A DNA stretch of 64,000 nt. It comes from Tenacibaculum sp. Lineage in GTDB: Bacteria > Bacteroidota > Bacteroidia > Flavobacteriales > Flavobacteriaceae. A model generated the notes under the pieces. The model worked only from the letters and a program-made list of their open reading frames with translations, did no database searches and had not been told where the DNA came from. A program made the translations under genes and the position numbers. Each line of letters starts with the position of its first letter. Positions within the stretch are counted from its first letter, which is position 1. This document shows, in pieces, positions 48,761 to 58,353 of this stretch. The stretch is from contig JAGYHQ010000001.1 in assembly GCA_018456245.1 (NCBI GenBank), forward strand, positions 1-64,000. The letters run 5' to 3'.

Positions 48761-49741
48761 TTATTCAATATAAACCTCTAACAATTCTACCTCTTTATTT
48801 GGTTGAATTTCAAATTCTTTTAAACTTGCTGGCACTAATAGTGTTTGTCCTATTTTTAAAGATTCTTTATTATCTTCAATACAAAAATCTGCCTGACCTC
48901 CAACACACATATAAATTATAAAACTATCTTTTTTTGTATGATTTGCTTTATAATTATGTATTAAATGTAAAGAATTAGTTGTAAAATATTTACAATTAAC
49001 AATATTTGTAGGAACATCTTTTTTCCTCGCATAATCCTCTTTATAAGTAGGTTTTACAGAATAATCAATTGAGTTTAAAGCCAAATCAACGTGTAATTCT
49101 CGTGATTTTCCATTCTTATCTTTTCTATTCCAATCAAAAAGCCTGTAAGTAATGTCTGATGTTTCTTGAACCTCCGCTAATAAAACCCCTGCTCCTATTG
49201 CGTGTATTCTACCTGCAGGAACCATATACACATCTCCTTTACTTACATTATCTATATTTAATTGTTTTAAAACTTCTCCTTTTTTAAAATATTCAGAAAA
49301 TGTTTGTTTGTTCGTCTGTTCAGAAAAACCAATGATTATATTACCTTTTTCATCAGAGTTTAATACATACCACATCTCAGTTTTACCCAAAGAATTATGG
49401 CGCTTTTTAGCAAGAATATCATCAGGGTGTACTTGTAAACTTAAATTTTCCTTTGCATCAATAAATTTAATTAACAGCGGAAATTTATCACCAAAACGAT
49501 CATACACCTTATTCCCGACTAAATTATGTTTATATTCTGAAACTAAACTACGTAAAGTTTTACCTTTTAAATCACCCTTCTCTACTATTGAAATGTCTTC
49601 CCCCACATCAGATATTTCCCAACTTTCTCCAATATCATCTCTATCTGACTTTTTACCTAACTGCTGTATAAGTTTTTTTCCACCCCAAATTTTCTCTTTT
49701 AAAATGGGGTTAAACTTTAAAAATTGATTTATCTTTTTCAT
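48761..49741 (-). CDS. Type I phosphomannose isomerase
   Basis: KEKIWGGKKL; LSLQVHPDD; GKTEMWYVL; PAGRIHAIGAGVLLAEVQETSDITYRLFDW. Confidence 0.93.
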   Translation of the reverse strand: MKKINQFLKFNPILKEKIWGGKKLIQQLGKKSDRDDIGESWEISDVGEDISIVEKGDLKGKTLRSLVSEYKHNLVGNKVYDRFGDKFPLLIKFIDAKENLSLQVHPDDILAKKRHNSLGKTEMWYVLNSDEKGNIIIGFSEQTNKQTFSEYFKKGEVLKQLNIDNVSKGDVYMVPAGRIHAIGAGVLLAEVQETSDITYRLFDWNRKDKNGKSRELHVDLALNSIDYSVKPTYKEDYARKKDVPTNIVNCKYFTTNSLHLIHNYKANHTKKDSFIIYMCVGGQADFCIEDNKESLKIGQTLLVPASLKEFEIQPNKEVELLEVYIE

Positions 49742-49787
49742 TAAATTATAATATCCTGAATAGGTTTATTTCTTTGTTACAATTGCT

Positions 49788-50309
49788 CTAAACGTATTCA
49801 GAGATTTTATCATACGATTTTTCAAAAATTATTTTAAACCAAATAGTGTATTTATCAGGGTTTTGTTCAATATCTTTTTTAACATCCTCTAATGGCATCC
49901 ATTTAAAAGCCTCCACCTCTTCTCTATTTATTTTAGGATTATCGTTAAATTTACCTATCATTACGTGGTCAAACTCGTGTTCTGTTAAACCATTATTAAA
50001 CGGAGCTTTATAAATGAATGAAAACACCTCTTTTAACTCACAAACAAATCCCATTTCCTCTTGCAATCTACGTTTTCCTGCTTCAATATTGGTTTCTCCC
50101 TCCCTTTGATGTGAGCAACAAGTATTAGTCCATAACAATGGCGAATGATACTTTTCTTTTGCTCTTTGTTGTAACATTAACTCTCCCTTATCATTAAAAA
50201 CAAAAACCGAAAAAGCCCTATGTAACAATGCCTTTTCGTGTGCTTCTATTTTTTCCATTAATCCCACAGGATTATCTTGTTTATCAACTAATATAACTTT
50301 TTCAATCAT
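49788..50309 (-). CDS. idi: Isopentenyl-diphosphate delta-isomerase
   Basis: LLHRAFSVFVFN; PLLWTNTCCSHQREGE; RRLQEEMGF NUDIX; EHEFDHV. Confidence 0.94.
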   Translation of the reverse strand: MIEKVILVDKQDNPVGLMEKIEAHEKALLHRAFSVFVFNDKGELMLQQRAKEKYHSPLLWTNTCCSHQREGETNIEAGKRRLQEEMGFVCELKEVFSFIYKAPFNNGLTEHEFDHVMIGKFNDNPKINREEVEAFKWMPLEDVKKDIEQNPDKYTIWFKIIFEKSYDKISEYV

Positions 50310-50382
50310 ATGGCAAATTTACTAAGATTGTTTTTAATGATATTTAAATTATTCTTAAACATTTAATTTATTTCTAAAAAAC

Positions 50383-50390
50383 TATCTTTG
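50383..50390 (+). promoter_or_regulatory. -7 element (TATCTTTG) upstream of prfC
   Basis: Exact TAnnTTTG ~19 bp upstream of the start codon. Confidence 0.5.
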
Positions 50391-50408
50391 CAACCTTAAT
50401 TTTTACAG

Positions 50409-51998
50409 ATGAGTTTTTTAAAAGAAATAGAAAGAAGACGTACATTCGGTATTATATCTCACCCTGATGCTGGTAAAACAACATTAACCGAAAAACTACT
50501 ATTATTTGGTGGAGCAATTAAAGAAGCTGGAGCCGTTAAAAATAACAAAATAAAAAAAGGAGCTACTTCCGATTTTATGGAAATTGAACGCCAACGTGGA
50601 ATTTCTGTAGCTACATCAGTTTTAGCATTTATTTATAAGGATAAAAAAATAAATATTCTTGATACCCCCGGGCACAAAGATTTTGCAGAAGATACATTTA
50701 GGACTTTAACCGCCGTAGATAGTGTTATAGTTGTTGTTGACGTTGCAAAAGGTGTAGAAGAACAAACTGAAAAATTGGTAGAGGTTTGTAGAATGCGAAA
50801 AATTCCTATAATCGTATTTATTAATAAGTTAGACCGTGAGGGTAAAGATGCTTTTGATTTATTAGATGAAGTAGAGCAAAAATTAGGATTAAAAGTTACT
50901 CCTTTAAGTTTCCCTATTGGTATGGGGTATGATTTTAAAGGAATTTATAATATTTGGGAACAAAAACTAAATCTTTTTTCTCCTGATAATAAACAAAAAA
51001 TTTCAGAAGGTGTAGAATTTAACGATATAAACAACCCTGAATTAGATAAACTTGTAGGAGAAAAATCTGCCAATACACTTAGAGATGAATTGGAAATGGT
51101 GTATGAGATATACCCTAAATTTAATCAAGAAGAATATTTAGAAGGTAATTTACAACCTGTTTTCTTTGGTTCTGCTTTAAATAATTTTGGTGTAAAAGAA
51201 TTATTAGATTGCTTTATTAATATTGCTCCAAAGCCACAGCCAAAAATGTCTGATGTGCGTTTAGTAGATTCAAAAGAAGATAAATTAACCGGTTTTGTAT
51301 TTAAAATACATGCTAATATGGATCCCAAACATCGTGACCGTTTGGCATTCATTAAAATCGTATCGGGTACTTTTAAACGAAATGCCCCTTACTTGCACAC
51401 TCGTTTAGGTAAAAAAATGAAATTTTCAAGTCCTAACACCTTTTTTGCCGAAAAGAAAGAAATTGTTGATGAATCATTCGCTGGAGATATTGTAGGTTTA
51501 CACGACACAGGAAATTTTAAAATAGGAGATACATTAACCGAAGGAGAACAACTAAACTTTAAAGGAATACCAAGTTTTTCACCCGAACATTTTAGATATG
51601 TTAATAATGCCGACCCTTTAAAATCAAAACAATTATACAAAGGTTTAGACCAGTTAATGGACGAAGGTGTGGCTCAATTATTTACAATGGAAATGAACGG
51701 TAGAAAAATTGTAGGTACTGTTGGTGCTTTACAATATGAAGTAATTCAATACCGATTAGAACACGAATACGGGGCAAAATGTACATATGAAAATATTTCA
51801 GTACATAAAGCTTGTTGGGTACAACCTGAAGACCCTAAAAATGACGAGTTTAAAGAATTTAAACAATTAAAACAACGTTATTTAGCAAGAGATAAACAAG
51901 GACAATTAGTATTTTTGGCTGATTCTGCTTTTACAATACAGATGACACAACAGAAATTCCCTACAGTGAAACTACATTTTACCAGTGAATTTGATTAA
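50409..51998 (+). CDS. prfC: Peptide chain release factor 3
   Basis: RRRTFGIISHPDAGKTTLTEKLLLFGGAI; DFMEIERQRGISVATSV; DTPGHKDFAEDTFRTL. Confidence 0.96.
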   Translation: MSFLKEIERRRTFGIISHPDAGKTTLTEKLLLFGGAIKEAGAVKNNKIKKGATSDFMEIERQRGISVATSVLAFIYKDKKINILDTPGHKDFAEDTFRTLTAVDSVIVVVDVAKGVEEQTEKLVEVCRMRKIPIIVFINKLDREGKDAFDLLDEVEQKLGLKVTPLSFPIGMGYDFKGIYNIWEQKLNLFSPDNKQKISEGVEFNDINNPELDKLVGEKSANTLRDELEMVYEIYPKFNQEEYLEGNLQPVFFGSALNNFGVKELLDCFINIAPKPQPKMSDVRLVDSKEDKLTGFVFKIHANMDPKHRDRLAFIKIVSGTFKRNAPYLHTRLGKKMKFSSPNTFFAEKKEIVDESFAGDIVGLHDTGNFKIGDTLTEGEQLNFKGIPSFSPEHFRYVNNADPLKSKQLYKGLDQLMDEGVAQLFTMEMNGRKIVGTVGALQYEVIQYRLEHEYGAKCTYENISVHKACWVQPEDPKNDEFKEFKQLKQRYLARDKQGQLVFLADSAFTIQMTQQKFPTVKLHFTSEFD

Positions 51999-52005
51999 AA
52001 AATAT

Positions 52006-52013
52006 TAACTTTG
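52006..52013 (+). promoter_or_regulatory. -7 element (TAACTTTG) upstream of PPIase
   Basis: Exact TAnnTTTG. Confidence 0.45.
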
Positions 52014-52029
52014 CCGTCATAAAAAACAA

Positions 52030-52968
52030 ATGATTAAAATGGAAAACGGAATTTACGCAAAATTCACTACTCAAAGAGGTAGTATATTAGTAAAATTAGA
52101 ACACGAAAAAACACCAGGTACAGTAGGTAACTTTGTTGCTTTAGCTGAAGGTGATATGTTTAACAAAGCTAAACCACAAGGAAAACCTTTTTATAACGGA
52201 TTAAGATTTCATAGAGTAATTGCTGATTTTATGATACAAGGAGGGTGCCCTGAAGGTACAGGTATGGGTAACCCTGGATATGAGTTTGATGATGAAATTC
52301 ATCCTGATTTAAAACATGATGCACCAGGTAAATTATCAATGGCAAATTCAGGACCAAATACAAATGGTTCTCAATTTTTTATTACACACGTTGAAACTCC
52401 TTGGTTAGACGGTAAACACACTGTTTTCGGTAATGTTATTGAAGGGCAAGAAGTTGTTGATACTGTTCAACAAGATGATGAAATGAGAGTTGAAATTTTA
52501 AGAGTTGGTGAAGAGGCTGAAAAATGGAATGCAATTGAAGCATTTAGAGTTTTTGACGGAGAAAGAGAAAAACGCAAAGAGGAAGAAAAACTTAAACAAC
52601 AAAAATTATTAGACGAAGTTGCTGCAGGATATGATGAAACTGAATCTGGTTTACGTTATAAAGTTCTACAAAAAGGAGAAGGTAAAAAAGTAAAGAAAGG
52701 CGATAATATTTCTGTTCATTATAAAGGGCAGTTATTAGACGGTACTGTATTTGATTCTTCATACAAAAGAAAACAACCTATTGACCTTACTATTGGTGTT
52801 GGGCAAGTAATTAAAGGTTGGGACGAAGGTATTACATTATTAAACCAAGGAGATAAAGCTCGTTTAGTAATTCCTTCTGATTTAGCCTACGGAAAAGCAG
52901 GTGCTGGAGGAGTTATTCCACCTAATGCAACCTTAATTTTTGATATTGAAGTTATGGACATTAAATAA
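52030..52968 (+). CDS. Cyclophilin/FKBP two-domain peptidylprolyl isomerase
   Basis: Cyclophilin: [77 protein letters not shown]; start may be ATG 52039. Confidence 0.94.
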   Translation: MIKMENGIYAKFTTQRGSILVKLEHEKTPGTVGNFVALAEGDMFNKAKPQGKPFYNGLRFHRVIADFMIQGGCPEGTGMGNPGYEFDDEIHPDLKHDAPGKLSMANSGPNTNGSQFFITHVETPWLDGKHTVFGNVIEGQEVVDTVQQDDEMRVEILRVGEEAEKWNAIEAFRVFDGEREKRKEEEKLKQQKLLDEVAAGYDETESGLRYKVLQKGEGKKVKKGDNISVHYKGQLLDGTVFDSSYKRKQPIDLTIGVGQVIKGWDEGITLLNQGDKARLVIPSDLAYGKAGAGGVIPPNATLIFDIEVMDIK

Positions 52969-52986
52969 ATTAAAGTAAATAAGCTA

Positions 52987-53024
52987 AAAAAAGCTGTTTA
53001 AACCTTAGTTTAAACAGCTTTTTT
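52987..53024. terminator. Intrinsic terminator
   Basis: AAAAGCTGTTTAAAC-ctta-GTTTAAACAGCTTTTTT. Confidence 0.75.
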
Positions 53025-53031
53025 ATTTTTT

Positions 53032-53196
53032 TTAAATTTGATATCTTGGGTTATTTAAAATTACTAACGCTCCTATAACACCAGGTACCCAACCACATAA
53101 CGTAAGTAAAAAAACAATAATAAATGAACCACATCCTTTATCTATAACAGATAATGGAGGAAAGAAAATTGCTAATAATACTCTGAGTATACTCAT
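53032..53196 (-). CDS. YqaE/Pmp3 family membrane protein (54 aa, not in ORF track)
   Basis: MSILRVLLAIFFPPLSVIDKGCGSFIIVFLLTLCGWVPGVIGALVILNNPRYQI; FPPL and LTLxGWxPGxIxA motifs. Confidence 0.9.
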   Translation of the reverse strand: MSILRVLLAIFFPPLSVIDKGCGSFIIVFLLTLCGWVPGVIGALVILNNPRYQI

Positions 53197-53259
53197 ATAA
53201 TAATTTTGGTTTACTAAAATAAGACTGTTATTTTAATATTTTGTTACAAAAAACGTGCC

Positions 53260-54459
53260 CTAAATTTTATTAAGTATTCTTTTAGGAAGTCCTTTTTTAT
53301 TTAGTAAAATAGCAGTTGTTTTATATTGAACAAATGCCTTTGTTACATATAAATACCCTTTATGGTCATTTTTTGTACCCCAAGAATTTTTTACAATATA
53401 ATATTCTTTTCCGTTTTGGTCTTTTGCTAAACCTACTATTTGCATTCCGTGGTCATCAGTAGTTGTGTAATTATCAAAAGCCTCTTGCCTCATTTCATCA
53501 GTAATTACACGTTCTTTTTGTGGTTTATTAAATAATTCTTCTCTTTCTTCCTTACTCATATCAGTATATTCTTTTTTAGGAACAAATGCCACACCGTTTT
53601 TCCAACTGAAATATTTTTCACTAACATCTGTTGCCCAACCTACTGTGTACCCTTCTTTTAAGGCATTATCAATAACATCGGTTAAATCTTTTGTTGTTAC
53701 GTTAAATGTATAATCAAAACTCCAATTATCAGGTACTGGGAAAAATACAAATTCATATAAAGGCTCTGCAGGAATTGCACTTAATTCTATATAATCTTTG
53801 GCATTTAATCCAATAACCTCTTTTGCGAATGATTTAGGTGTGTAAACTTTTCCGTTATAAAAAAATGATTCAGGTACTTTTCCTAAATAAGTATCTAAAA
53901 CTGCGGTAAAAGCAGGTAACCAATTTTTAGTAAGTTTTCCGTTTTTATTTTTAATAATTCCGTCAAGCATTCCTTTTAAAATTGATTGCATTTCAGCAAA
54001 ACGGTTAATTTTTGTACCGTAATTTAACCCCGTATATTCTAAGTAAGGAACAGCCCCATATTTATCAAGAATATTAACAACATCATGTAGCTGACCACCG
54101 TCTCCCCAAGATAAATGTCCGTGCATTTTTACATAATTTCTCGCTTTTTCAATATAAGTACATCTAGCTGTATAAATTTCAGAAATATCAACAGGTTGTT
54201 TACCTTTTTTAATCATTTCTGATTCTAAAAAAGAGTTACCTGAATAACTCCAACAAGTTCCGCTACTCCCTTGGTTTTTTACAGGATTATGGGTTAAGTT
54301 AATAATTGTTGTAAACTTAAATCCTTCTTTAGATTTTTCTGATTTGTTTTTAGATAAAGAGTTTACTAAATCATCTTGTGCAAAAAGTGATGCCCCTAAT
54401 AAAAGTGAAATTGATAAAAATATTCGTTTCATAATTAAAATTTTAAATAATGTTTTCAA
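53260..54459 (-). CDS. C1 family (papain-like/bleomycin hydrolase-like) peptidase
   Basis: NQGSSGTCWSYSGNSFLESE; DDHGMQIVG; IVKNSWGTKND. Confidence 0.92.
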   Translation of the reverse strand: MKTLFKILIMKRIFLSISLLLGASLFAQDDLVNSLSKNKSEKSKEGFKFTTIINLTHNPVKNQGSSGTCWSYSGNSFLESEMIKKGKQPVDISEIYTARCTYIEKARNYVKMHGHLSWGDGGQLHDVVNILDKYGAVPYLEYTGLNYGTKINRFAEMQSILKGMLDGIIKNKNGKLTKNWLPAFTAVLDTYLGKVPESFFYNGKVYTPKSFAKEVIGLNAKDYIELSAIPAEPLYEFVFFPVPDNWSFDYTFNVTTKDLTDVIDNALKEGYTVGWATDVSEKYFSWKNGVAFVPKKEYTDMSKEEREELFNKPQKERVITDEMRQEAFDNYTTTDDHGMQIVGLAKDQNGKEYYIVKNSWGTKNDHKGYLYVTKAFVQYKTTAILLNKKGLPKRILNKI

Positions 54460-54481
54460 ATATACTGTTTTATAAATATGT

Positions 54482-55483
54482 TTAATGCATAATCTTAAAC
54501 AACAATTCTTTTAAAATATCAGAATGTGTTTGATTTGCTCCTACCCCTTTACTTTTAACGTCTGCCTCACGCAGTAAAGTAATAATTTGAGACACTTTTC
54601 TCATCGGGTAGTTTTTTGATGCCTCAACGTAATCTCCAACAAAATAAGGATTTACCCCCAACGCTTTTGCTACCGATATTTTAGATTTATCTTTTAAACC
54701 ATGATACTGCAAAAGCTGAGTGAAAAAACTATTTAACAATGAAATAGTAACCACCAAAGGATTATCTTTTGGATTTTGAGCAAAATAATTAATAATTCTG
54801 TTAGCCTTTACAACATTTAATTGCCCAATTGCTTTACGTAATTCAAAATTATTAAAGTCTTTTGAAATTCCTATATTTTCCTCTATATGCCCAGCATTAA
54901 TAATAGTATTTTCTTGTAAAACTGATGTTAACTTGTTAAGTTCATTTGCTATTTTCGTTAAATCCGTCCCCAAAAACTCAACTAACATTTGTGATGCTTT
55001 TGGCTCTATTTTATATTTTTTACCTGATAAAACCCTTACTATCCAATCAGCTACTTGGTTTTCATATAGTTTTTTACTTTCATAAATAAGTCCGTTTTTC
55101 GCTATTACTTTATATAATTTCTTACGTTTATCAAGTTTTTTATATTTATAATTAAGCACCAAAACCGTTGTTTGATGCGGATTTTCAGCATAACTTTCTA
55201 ATTTATCAATAGTCTTGCTTAAATCTTGTGCTTCCTTTACAATTATTACTTGGCGTTCTGCCATCATTGGGTATCTTTTTGCCGACCCCACAATATCTTC
55301 AACCGATACATCTCTACCATACAGCACAAGCTGGTCAAACCCTTTATCTGCCTCATTTAAAACATTTTCTTCAATAAAACCGGAAATTTTATCAATATAA
55401 TATGGCTCCTCGCCCATTAATAAATAAATAGGTTTTAAATTTCCATTTTTAATATCTTCTACAATATTTTTTATTTCGTTCAT
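54482..55483 (-). CDS. holA: DNA polymerase III subunit delta
   Basis: LKPIYLLMGEEPYYIDKI; overall HolA layout. Confidence 0.9.
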   Translation of the reverse strand: MNEIKNIVEDIKNGNLKPIYLLMGEEPYYIDKISGFIEENVLNEADKGFDQLVLYGRDVSVEDIVGSAKRYPMMAERQVIIVKEAQDLSKTIDKLESYAENPHQTTVLVLNYKYKKLDKRKKLYKVIAKNGLIYESKKLYENQVADWIVRVLSGKKYKIEPKASQMLVEFLGTDLTKIANELNKLTSVLQENTIINAGHIEENIGISKDFNNFELRKAIGQLNVVKANRIINYFAQNPKDNPLVVTISLLNSFFTQLLQYHGLKDKSKISVAKALGVNPYFVGDYVEASKNYPMRKVSQIITLLREADVKSKGVGANQTHSDILKELLFKIMH

Positions 55484-55519
55484 AAAACATTTTTAACTAA
55501 TTCCTTAAACGGACTTTAT

Positions 55520-55527
55520 TATATTTG
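55520..55527 (+). promoter_or_regulatory. -7 element (TATATTTG) upstream of the HsdR_N-like gene
   Basis: Exact TAnnTTTG; implies translation from ATG 55546, not the track start 55525. Confidence 0.5.
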
Positions 55528-55545
55528 TTGCATTATTTTTACAGA

Positions 55546-55995
55546 ATGCAAAAACTTAATCTTCCAACATACAAATTCAACCTCAAAAATAGTGAAAAAC
55601 ATACGCTTATTTTTGATGAATTACGAAAAAAATATATAGTTTTAACTCCTGAAGAATGGGTTAGGCAACATTTTGTTAAGTTTTTAATTAATGAAAAAAA
55701 ATACCCAGTATCATTAATTGCTATTGAAAAACAGATTAAAATTAATAATTTAAACAAAAGGACTGATATTCTTATTTTTTCAAAAGAGGGGTTGCCAAAT
55801 ATTATTGTTGAATGCAAAGCACCACATATTAAAATAACACAAGATACTTTTGACCAAATTGCCCGTTACAACCTAAAATTAAAGGCTAATTATTTAATTG
55901 TAACCAACGGATTACAACATTATTATTGCCAATTAAACGCAAATGAACAGAGTTATATTTTTTTAAAAGATATTCCTTCATATAATAAATTGTAA
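55546..55995 (+). CDS. Type I restriction HsdR N-terminal-like (DUF4145/HSDR_N-type) nuclease-fold protein
   Basis: LTPEEWVRQHFVKFLINEKKYPVSLIAIEKQIKINNLNKRTDILIFSKEGLPNIIVECKAPHIKI: PD-(D/E)xK-like D...ECK. Confidence 0.85.
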   Translation: MQKLNLPTYKFNLKNSEKHTLIFDELRKKYIVLTPEEWVRQHFVKFLINEKKYPVSLIAIEKQIKINNLNKRTDILIFSKEGLPNIIVECKAPHIKITQDTFDQIARYNLKLKANYLIVTNGLQHYYCQLNANEQSYIFLKDIPSYNKL

Positions 55996-56005
55996 TTTTG
56001 TAATA

Positions 56006-57001
56006 TTGAAAACAGCAATAGTCATATTAAATTGGAACGGAAGAAAACTACTTGAACAGTTTTTGCCATCTATCATTGAAAATAATTCAAATGATGCTGA
56101 AATTTATGTGGCTGACAATAATTCAACCGATACTTCAATTGATTTTGTTAGGAAAAATTTTCCTACTGTAAAAATTGTAAAAAACGAATCTAATGGCGGA
56201 TATGCAAAAGGTTATAATGACGCTTTAAAACATATAAAAGCCGATATTTATTGCTTAATTAATTCAGATATTGAAGTTACAAAAAATTGGTTACCTCCTA
56301 TTTTAGAAGTTTTTAAAAACGAAGAGAATACAACAATAATTCAACCTAAATTATTAGATTTTAAAGATAAAACTAAATTTGAATATGCAGGTGCAGGTGG
56401 TGGTTTTATAGATAAATTTGGCTACCCATATTGCCGTGGACGCATTTTTAATACTATTGAAACCGACAACAAACAATTTAATGATATTACAGAAATTTTT
56501 TGGGCATCAGGCGCTTGTTTATTTATTAGAAGTGAAGTTTTTCATAAACTAAACGGATTTGATGAAGACTATTTTGCTCATCAAGAAGAAATTGATTTAT
56601 GTTGGAGGGCAAAAAACAATGGTTATAATATTAAATATGTTGGAAACTCTACTGTTTATCACGTAGGTGGAGCTACTTTACAAGAAAGCAACCCTCATAA
56701 AACATATTTAAACTTTAGAAATAGTCTATTCAATATTTTAAAAAATACACCAAGTAAAACATTAATATTTGTTATTTTAACTCGGTTAATTTTAGACGGA
56801 ATTGCAGGAATAAAATTTATAATAGAACTTAAACCTATTCATTTTTGGTCTATTTTAAAAGCCCATTTTAGTTTTTATAAAAACTTACCTAAATTTGTAA
56901 AAAAGAGAAAAAAACTACAACAAAAATCGGGCTATTACAAACATAAATCTATAGTTTGGCAGTATTTTATTTTAGGTAAAAAAATGTTTAAAGATTTGTA
57001 A
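56006..57001 (+). CDS. Glycosyltransferase family 2 (TTG start)
   Basis: VILNWNGRKLLEQFLPS; VADNNSTDTS; LINSDIEVTKNWL; GFDEDYFAHQEEIDLCWRA. Confidence 0.93.
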   Translation: MKTAIVILNWNGRKLLEQFLPSIIENNSNDAEIYVADNNSTDTSIDFVRKNFPTVKIVKNESNGGYAKGYNDALKHIKADIYCLINSDIEVTKNWLPPILEVFKNEENTTIIQPKLLDFKDKTKFEYAGAGGGFIDKFGYPYCRGRIFNTIETDNKQFNDITEIFWASGACLFIRSEVFHKLNGFDEDYFAHQEEIDLCWRAKNNGYNIKYVGNSTVYHVGGATLQESNPHKTYLNFRNSLFNILKNTPSKTLIFVILTRLILDGIAGIKFIIELKPIHFWSILKAHFSFYKNLPKFVKKRKKLQQKSGYYKHKSIVWQYFILGKKMFKDL

Positions 57002-57037
57002 TTTACATAAAACCCTACCTATAAAACTATAAGTAGT

Positions 57038-58345
57038 TTAAAAGGCATTAGTGTAAAAATCTAATAATTTTAAACTAAAAATATAATTATACTTTGCTTG
57101 AATTAAAGAGCTTTGAGCATTTACGTAATTATTTCTAACCCTGTTTAAATCATAAATTGTTGTTCTTCCTGCTGAAAAACTTTTTTGAGCAAAATCATAA
57201 GATAATTTTGCCAATTTTTCACTTTCTAAAAAGGCTAAATATTTTTCATAATTAGAATTAATATTAAAATAAATGGTTTGTATTTGTTGTTTTAACTTCT
57301 GTTTTTTTAATGTTAAATTGTTAGATGCTAATTGTTCTTTTTTTCTAAACTGTTTAATTTGTAAATTAGTTATCCCTTTATTAAAAATAGGTATTTGAAT
57401 ATTAATCCCTACTTTTTGTATAAAATTATTATCATATTGTTTATGAAAATCAATTTGTTTTTTGTGGAAATTATCTAAATAATTAGTAGAAACACCAGTA
57501 GTTAAATGAACTGATGGATAAAGATTTGTTTTAATAATTTCAGTTTGTTTTTTAGCTGAAAGAACACTAAGTTCGGCAGACTTTATATCAGGTTGATTTT
57601 TGTATGCTAAATTTAGCTTTTCATCTATTGGTTTTAGCTGGTGATGTAAAGAATTAGGTATTATAATATCTTCTATATCAAATGTTTTATAATTATCTAA
57701 TTGTAAAGTAATTGCTAAATTAAAAAGAGAACGATTAATGTCTATTTCAGCATTTTTTTGCTTCTGTTTTTCTCGTGCTAAATTAGCAAATGCTTCTACT
57801 TCTACAATTTTTGCTGTAGTTCCTATTTTGGTTGTTTTTTTAGCTCTTTCTAAAATTTTTTCTGAATTTAAAACGGACTCGTCAGCTATTTTTTTAACTT
57901 CTTTTTTTAATAAAATTTGTAAATATTGCTGAATAATTTGCAACCTTATTTTATTTTTAATTTGTTTCAAATCATAATCTGTAGCAGATAAATCATACTC
58001 ATTTTTTTCAATATTTTTATTAACTTTACCTGCATTAAAAACTAATAGTTGAGTGTTTAATGATAAATTATTAGAAAATAAATCATTCCTCATATGTTCT
58101 TCCTGAGGTGTTTTAAGCGTTCCAAATTGAAAATTATTGGTAATATTTCCTGTAATATTAGGTAAATATTCTCTTTTAGCAATCTTTACATTTTGTAATT
58201 GAATTTCTTTATTATACTTTCCTCCAATTACTTCTAAATTATTTTCAAATGCATAATTAAAACATTCTTCTAAACTCCATTTCTTTTGTGCATTAAGAAA
58301 TGAACAACAACTTAAAAATATTATACAACAAACCTTTTTCATCAA
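57038..58345 (-). CDS. TolC family outer membrane protein of peptide-export cluster
   Basis: Signal peptide; WSLEECFNYAFENNLEV; TolC repeats; downstream of ABC exporter. Confidence 0.88.
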   Translation of the reverse strand: MMKKVCCIIFLSCCSFLNAQKKWSLEECFNYAFENNLEVIGGKYNKEIQLQNVKIAKREYLPNITGNITNNFQFGTLKTPQEEHMRNDLFSNNLSLNTQLLVFNAGKVNKNIEKNEYDLSATDYDLKQIKNKIRLQIIQQYLQILLKKEVKKIADESVLNSEKILERAKKTTKIGTTAKIVEVEAFANLAREKQKQKNAEIDINRSLFNLAITLQLDNYKTFDIEDIIIPNSLHHQLKPIDEKLNLAYKNQPDIKSAELSVLSAKKQTEIIKTNLYPSVHLTTGVSTNYLDNFHKKQIDFHKQYDNNFIQKVGINIQIPIFNKGITNLQIKQFRKKEQLASNNLTLKKQKLKQQIQTIYFNINSNYEKYLAFLESEKLAKLSYDFAQKSFSAGRTTIYDLNRVRNNYVNAQSSLIQAKYNYIFSLKLLDFYTNAF

Positions 58346-58353
58346 ACTTTTTT

